Shown: positions 41,355 through 44,488 of the stretch, in pieces | How the letters are laid out: every line of letters begins with the position of its first letter | How positions within the stretch are numbered: position 1 is the first letter of the stretch | Assembly (NCBI RefSeq): GCF_002440635.1 | Contig: NZ_DJUW01000024.1 | Coordinates: 1-44,488 of the forward strand | Origin: Novosphingobium sp. UBA6272 | GTDB taxonomy: Bacteria; Pseudomonadota; Alphaproteobacteria; Sphingomonadales; Sphingomonadaceae | DNA: 44,488 nucleotides | Reading direction: 5' to 3' | The notes under the pieces: model-generated | The model's input: only the letters and a program-made list of their open reading frames with translations | Databases searched by the model: none | Told to the model about the DNA's origin: nothing | Translations under genes and position numbers: made by a program

Positions 41355-42580
41355 GGCTGCACCCTTCCATATCTGTAGTTGATCCGGATCACGTCACGCG
41401 CGACGTCGGCTTCGCGAGAGAGTGCCTCAACTTCGGCTTCGGCCAAGGCCAGAGTGGACAAAAGTGCACTGCCAAGATCGAGCTTGCCAGCCGCGTAGCT
41501 CGCCATGTCGAGTTCTGCGCGATGCTTTGCGAGAGGCACCAGGGTTTCGCGGGCATTATGCAACTGCTGGACATGCATGTCATACTCGGCGAGGTCCGCC
41601 TCAAGATCCGCCCGCACTTCCCGCTCAGCAGCATCGCGGGCGAAAAGGGCCTGAGTTTCCTCACTTGCCCGGGCGGCGATCAGCGGATCTTGCCGCTTCC
41701 CGGCGAACAATGGCAGGTCAATGCTGACACCGACGGAAACCGTACTGCCATAGGCAGGATCACGGCGACCATAGGCCGCATTGACGCGCCAATCCGGTCG
41801 CTTCTCAGCCCGTGCCAGTGCACTCTCCGCCTCAGCGCTGCGTACATTCGCATCGAAGAGTCTTAGCCGAGGCAGTGTTGGGATACCATCAATCAGAGCT
41901 TGCCGGTCGACCAAGAGCAACGGCGGACCGCCGACCACGTCAGGATCAGGATCGCCGGTGAAGCGGGCCAACCTGGCCCTGGCCTTGGCTACATCTGCCG
42001 CCAGGACACTTCGACGATCGTTGATCTGGGCTCGAAGCTGCGAGGGCTCCAGCGCTTGGGACGGCCGCGCCGAACCGGAAGCCAATCGGGCGGAAACGGT
42101 AGATTGCAGATCATCCAAACTCTCGATCAAGCGATCGAGTTGACTCAAGCGGCGTTTGGCGAAGTACAGATCGATCCAAGCAAGCGCAGTTTCGAGCCCG
42201 ACGTTTTGTGCCTCTACAGAATAGCCGGCTTGGGCCCGGCCGATATCTGCCTGCGCCCGCTGCACTCTGGCACGGCGCTTGGCAGGGTTTGGAAATGCCT
42301 GTTCCACACCGATACGCCCCATGGTCATGCCCTCGCGCGTAAAGCTGAAGGCCGGAGGGCCAGAGATCGGGAAATTGTCTATCCCGACATTGAGCGTCGG
42401 GTCCGGCAGCTGGCCAGCAGCAACCGAAGCTGATTGGCTCGCCTGCACCTGAGCATCACTGGCGCGAACAGAAGGCGCCTCGCGAATGGCGCGCGTAACC
42501 GCCCCGTCGAAAGTCATCGGTTCCCCAAATGCGATGGCCGACACAGCCAAAGTCGGCAAAGCGAGATACTTTATCTTCAA
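41351..42580 (-). CDS. cusC: CusC-type TolC-family outer-membrane channel (409 aa)
   Basis: The outer-membrane efflux duct. A short signal peptide (to about FGEP) precedes the two OEP repeats. Markers are QLPDPTLNVGIDNFPISGPPAF, VGIDNF and a helical repeat region with LDLGSALLSTLALAEAEVEAL near the C-terminus. No lipobox cysteine is visible, unlike E. coli CusC. The start is TTG at 42580, supported by AGGAGG about 10 bases upstream. An 18-bp palindrome lies 33-50 bases before it and may be the operator of the operon. Confidence 0.88.
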   Translation of the reverse strand: MKIKYLALPTLAVSAIAFGEPMTFDGAVTRAIREAPSVRASDAQVQASQSASVAAGQLPDPTLNVGIDNFPISGPPAFSFTREGMTMGRIGVEQAFPNPAKRRARVQRAQADIGRAQAGYSVEAQNVGLETALAWIDLYFAKRRLSQLDRLIESLDDLQSTVSARLASGSARPSQALEPSQLRAQINDRRSVLAADVAKARARLARFTGDPDPDVVGGPPLLLVDRQALIDGIPTLPRLRLFDANVRSAEAESALARAEKRPDWRVNAAYGRRDPAYGSTVSVGVSIDLPLFAGKRQDPLIAARASEETQALFARDAAEREVRADLEADLAEYDMHVQQLHNARETLVPLAKHRAELDMASYAAGKLDLGSALLSTLALAEAEVEALSREADVARDVIRINYRYGRVQP

Positions 42581-43061
42581 TCAGCTGCCCCCTCCTGATG
42601 GGATCTGCGAACCACCCTGCCGGCAGGGTGCGGAAGTTCAGGCTTCTGTTCTTGTGCCCCAACGTTGCATGCAAAGAAGTTCCAGCCAGAGATACGCAGC
42701 CGAACAACGAAACCCTCACATCGTGGAGCAACTCTTGGATTTGCGGTCAGAATAGATCGGCCTCCGCGCCACCGCGGTGAGCGTGTCGGATGGAAGCCCC
42801 AATTGCCCGAATGATAGCAGGCAGTCCTGCTTGGGATCAGGTGTGAACAATACTTACAGATCAGAAAGTGCGAGGACGCTACGCCGTGGTTCTCGCCGGG
42901 AGCGAACGGGTGGAATGCGCAGTCAACGCAATCACGGTCGCAACCGACGGGCCGAACACGAACTAACCTGTATCTGCTGGCGGAGCTCTTAATTCCGATA
43001 CCTAAAGTGCTCGATCAGAATGACACAGCGCAGGTGTTCGATTTCAACGAGGGGGTGTTTC
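42581..43061. other. 480-bp divergent intergenic region
   Basis: Lies between the divergent cus operon and the CxxCH-protein gene. Apart from the palindrome at 42613-42630 I find no credible gene. The reading frames present are short and rich in Arg and Ser. It should hold promoters for both directions, for example the AT-richer patch around 42985-43050 for the rightward gene. No clear -35/-10 pair stands out. Confidence 0.4.
42613..42630. promoter_or_regulatory. 18-bp palindrome upstream of the cus operon
   Basis: CACCCTGCCGGCAGGGTG is a perfect palindrome, 33-50 bases ahead of the cusC start. Dyads of this size in front of metal efflux operons usually bind a dimeric metal sensor. No MerR-, CsoR- or CusR-type gene is seen in the window, so the binding protein is unknown. 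It could also fold as a leader hairpin. Confidence 0.45.
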
Positions 43062-44488
43062 ATGTCGAACAAGTTTCCCGCTGGAGGCAGCCAAGTCTCG
43101 CAGTCTTTTCCGACTGGCAGTAAGCAGACGCTGTTTCGTTTTACTCTTCCTGCCGCACTTCCCTTTGTTGCCACCATCATCATTCTGGCGATGGTTCCGC
43201 CGCAAGCCAAGGCCGTGCCAGCCTACGTCGATCAGACCGGATTGACCTGTCAAGCCTGTCATGTCGGAGGGTTCGGACCTCAACTGACGCCGATGGGCCG
43301 TCAGTTCAAGATTGAGGGTTACACGATGCGCAGTGGCGCGAGTGTCCCGATTTCTGCTGTTGGAGAAGTTTCTTTCACACGCACAAAAAAGGACCAGGAT
43401 CCTCCTCCGGAAATGGGCAAGGCCAACAATAACCTGCTCCTGGACAGAGGTAGCCTGTACCTCACCGGCGGGATAGGCCAGAATTTCGGTGGCTTTGTCG
43501 AGGTCGCCTATGAAGGTGCCGAAAAGGCCTGGATGCTCGACATGCTCGACCTCAGGGCGGTCACCAAGAGCCAGATCTTCGGCCAGGATGCGGTGCTTGG
43601 ATTGTCTCTCAACAATTCCCCAACTGTCCAGGATCCATGGAACACGACCCCGGCATGGAGCTTCCCCTATACGCAAACGACCATTTCGCGGACACCAGGG
43701 GCGGCCCCGCTGATCAACGGCGGACTAGGCGGAAAGTCGATCGGATTGACGGCCTATGCCTGGCTTGGACAGAAGTTCTATATGGAAGGCGGAGCCTACT
43801 CCAGCCCACGGGCGGGCACGCTAAGGTGGCTTGGTGTTGAATCCGATGAACCCGGCGACATCAAAGGACTCGCGCCTTACGGCAGGGCGGCCTGGCAAGG
43901 GCCGTTGGGCGGAGGAACGGCACACGTTGGAGCCTACTTCCTGCAAGCGCGCATTCGCCCGCACCGCAATCGCACGACGAGCCTCTCGGATCGGTACACC
44001 GACTTTGGCCTCGATGCCTCTTGGCAAAAGACGCTTGGTACGGGCGACGCACTTTCGGCCCAGATGCGCTACACGCGGGAGAACGCGGATCTTCAGGCAA
44101 GCTGCTGGCTCGGCTTCGTTGGTCCGGGCGGCAATGCAGATTGCGCAAGGATACGTCTCAACGAGTGGCGGGGCGACATTGGCTACAACTGGCGCTCCAA
44201 AGTCGGTGTGACACTGGGAGCGTTCTCGACGACCGGAACTGCAAATTCGAACCTCTATCGCGGGCCGACCGCCAAACCAGACAGTAATGGGCTGACCGCC
44301 CAACTCGATTACACTCCATGGGCTAACAGCAACGGGCCTCTTGGACGGCGAGCCAGCATGCGCGTTGGGCTGCAGTACACGGCTTATGGCAAGTTCGACG
44401 GTGCCCGGTCCAACTACGATGGCGCCAATGCCAATGCTTCTGACAACAATGCACTGAGGGTATTCACATTGGCCTGCTGCCGGTTTGG
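43062..44488 (+). CDS. Exported CxxCH protein with barrel-like body (partial)
   Basis: Begins at ATG 43062 after a strong GAGGGGG site and runs open to the window end, so the C-terminus is missing. Residues about 24-51 form a signal peptide (hydrophobic core PFVATIIILAMV, cut near PPQAKA). LTCQACHVGGFGPQLTPMGRQFK follows, with a CxxCH heme-attachment motif at 63-67. The rest is rich in Gly, Tyr, Trp and alternating strands (for example LYLTGGIGQNFGGFVEVAYEG and AYAWLGQKFYMEGGAY), as in an outer-membrane barrel. It diverges from the cus operon. It may be a surface electron-transfer or copper-related protein. The function is not known. Confidence 0.7.
   Translation, partial: MSNKFPAGGSQVSQSFPTGSKQTLFRFTLPAALPFVATIIILAMVPPQAKAVPAYVDQTGLTCQACHVGGFGPQLTPMGRQFKIEGYTMRSGASVPISAVGEVSFTRTKKDQDPPPEMGKANNNLLLDRGSLYLTGGIGQNFGGFVEVAYEGAEKAWMLDMLDLRAVTKSQIFGQDAVLGLSLNNSPTVQDPWNTTPAWSFPYTQTTISRTPGAAPLINGGLGGKSIGLTAYAWLGQKFYMEGGAYSSPRAGTLRWLGVESDEPGDIKGLAPYGRAAWQGPLGGGTAHVGAYFLQARIRPHRNRTTSLSDRYTDFGLDASWQKTLGTGDALSAQMRYTRENADLQASCWLGFVGPGGNADCARIRLNEWRGDIGYNWRSKVGVTLGAFSTTGTANSNLYRGPTAKPDSNGLTAQLDYTPWANSNGPLGRRASMRVGLQYTAYGKFDGARSNYDGANANASDNNALRVFTLACCRF

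Noticed and set aside
1..44488. CRISPR arrays, tRNA or rRNA genes, insertion sequences, integrase
   Set aside because: None found by eye on either strand. No regularly spaced repeats other than the three iterons and no transposase or recombinase motifs in the frames.

Overview
The window is about 44.5 kb of GC-rich DNA and reads as the core of an integrative and conjugative element (ICE) from an alphaproteobacterium, most likely a sphingomonad. The evidence is the gene set and its order: divergent XRE/DUF2285 regulators, a DUF6499-DUF2285 gene split across two frames, an AlpA-like excisionase, RepA, DUF2840, TraF, DUF736, a lytic transglycosylase, a DUF3363 relaxase, TraG, CopG and a complete trbBCDEJ-K-LFGI cluster. 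This order matches the ICEMlSym (R7A) type of transfer system. No integrase, att site, tRNA, rRNA, CRISPR array or complete insertion sequence was seen, so the ends of the element lie outside the window.

Layout. 1-1750: two small exported or membrane proteins, a 600-bp leader without a gene, a DUF736 gene, and two look-alike GC-rich hairpins. 1755-3804: the excision switch (qseC-like, qseM-like, fseA-like with an apparent +1 frameshift at CCC-C, rdfS-like). 3813-8977: replication and mobilisation (repA, three iterons, DUF2840, traF, DUF736, slt, relaxase). 8979-9482: an unrecognised gene on the opposite strand. 9714-12100: traG and a CopG-type ribbon-helix-helix gene.

12101-26425 is a roughly 14-kb cargo block sitting between copG and trbB. 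It has two arms that diverge from about 16.65 kb. The left arm (minus strand) encodes an unusual protein with two GHKL ATPase domains (an N-terminal MORC/Hsp90-type one and a C-terminal histidine kinase) and an overlapping receiver-domain protein with a large unknown C-terminus. The right arm is a tightly overlapping operon: small HTH regulator, cysteine desulfurase (SspA), DUF4007 protein (SspB), P-loop ATPase (SspC) and PP-loop sulfurtransferase (SspD). This is a single-strand DNA phosphorothioation cassette. It is followed by another GHKL-type ATPase. The usual sensor nuclease SspE is absent. The likeliest reading is a defence island in which phosphorothioate marking is coupled to GHKL-ATPase and phosphorelay partners instead of SspE. 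That coupling is inference from gene context.

26426-36048 is the mating-pair-formation operon trbB to trbI plus a DUF2274 gene, nearly all with start/stop overlaps. A LysR gene (36036-36971, minus) converges on its end. 36997-42580 (minus) is a cusCBA-type heavy-metal RND efflux operon with an 18-bp palindrome upstream. From 43062 to the window end runs a truncated gene for an exported CxxCH protein with a barrel-like body.

How the parts work together: the qseC/qseM/fseA/rdfS switch would decide excision, RepA with its iterons may replicate the excised circle, the relaxase, TraG and Trb proteins transfer it, and the cargo supplies phage defence and metal resistance. All family assignments come from reading motifs. 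No database search was run.
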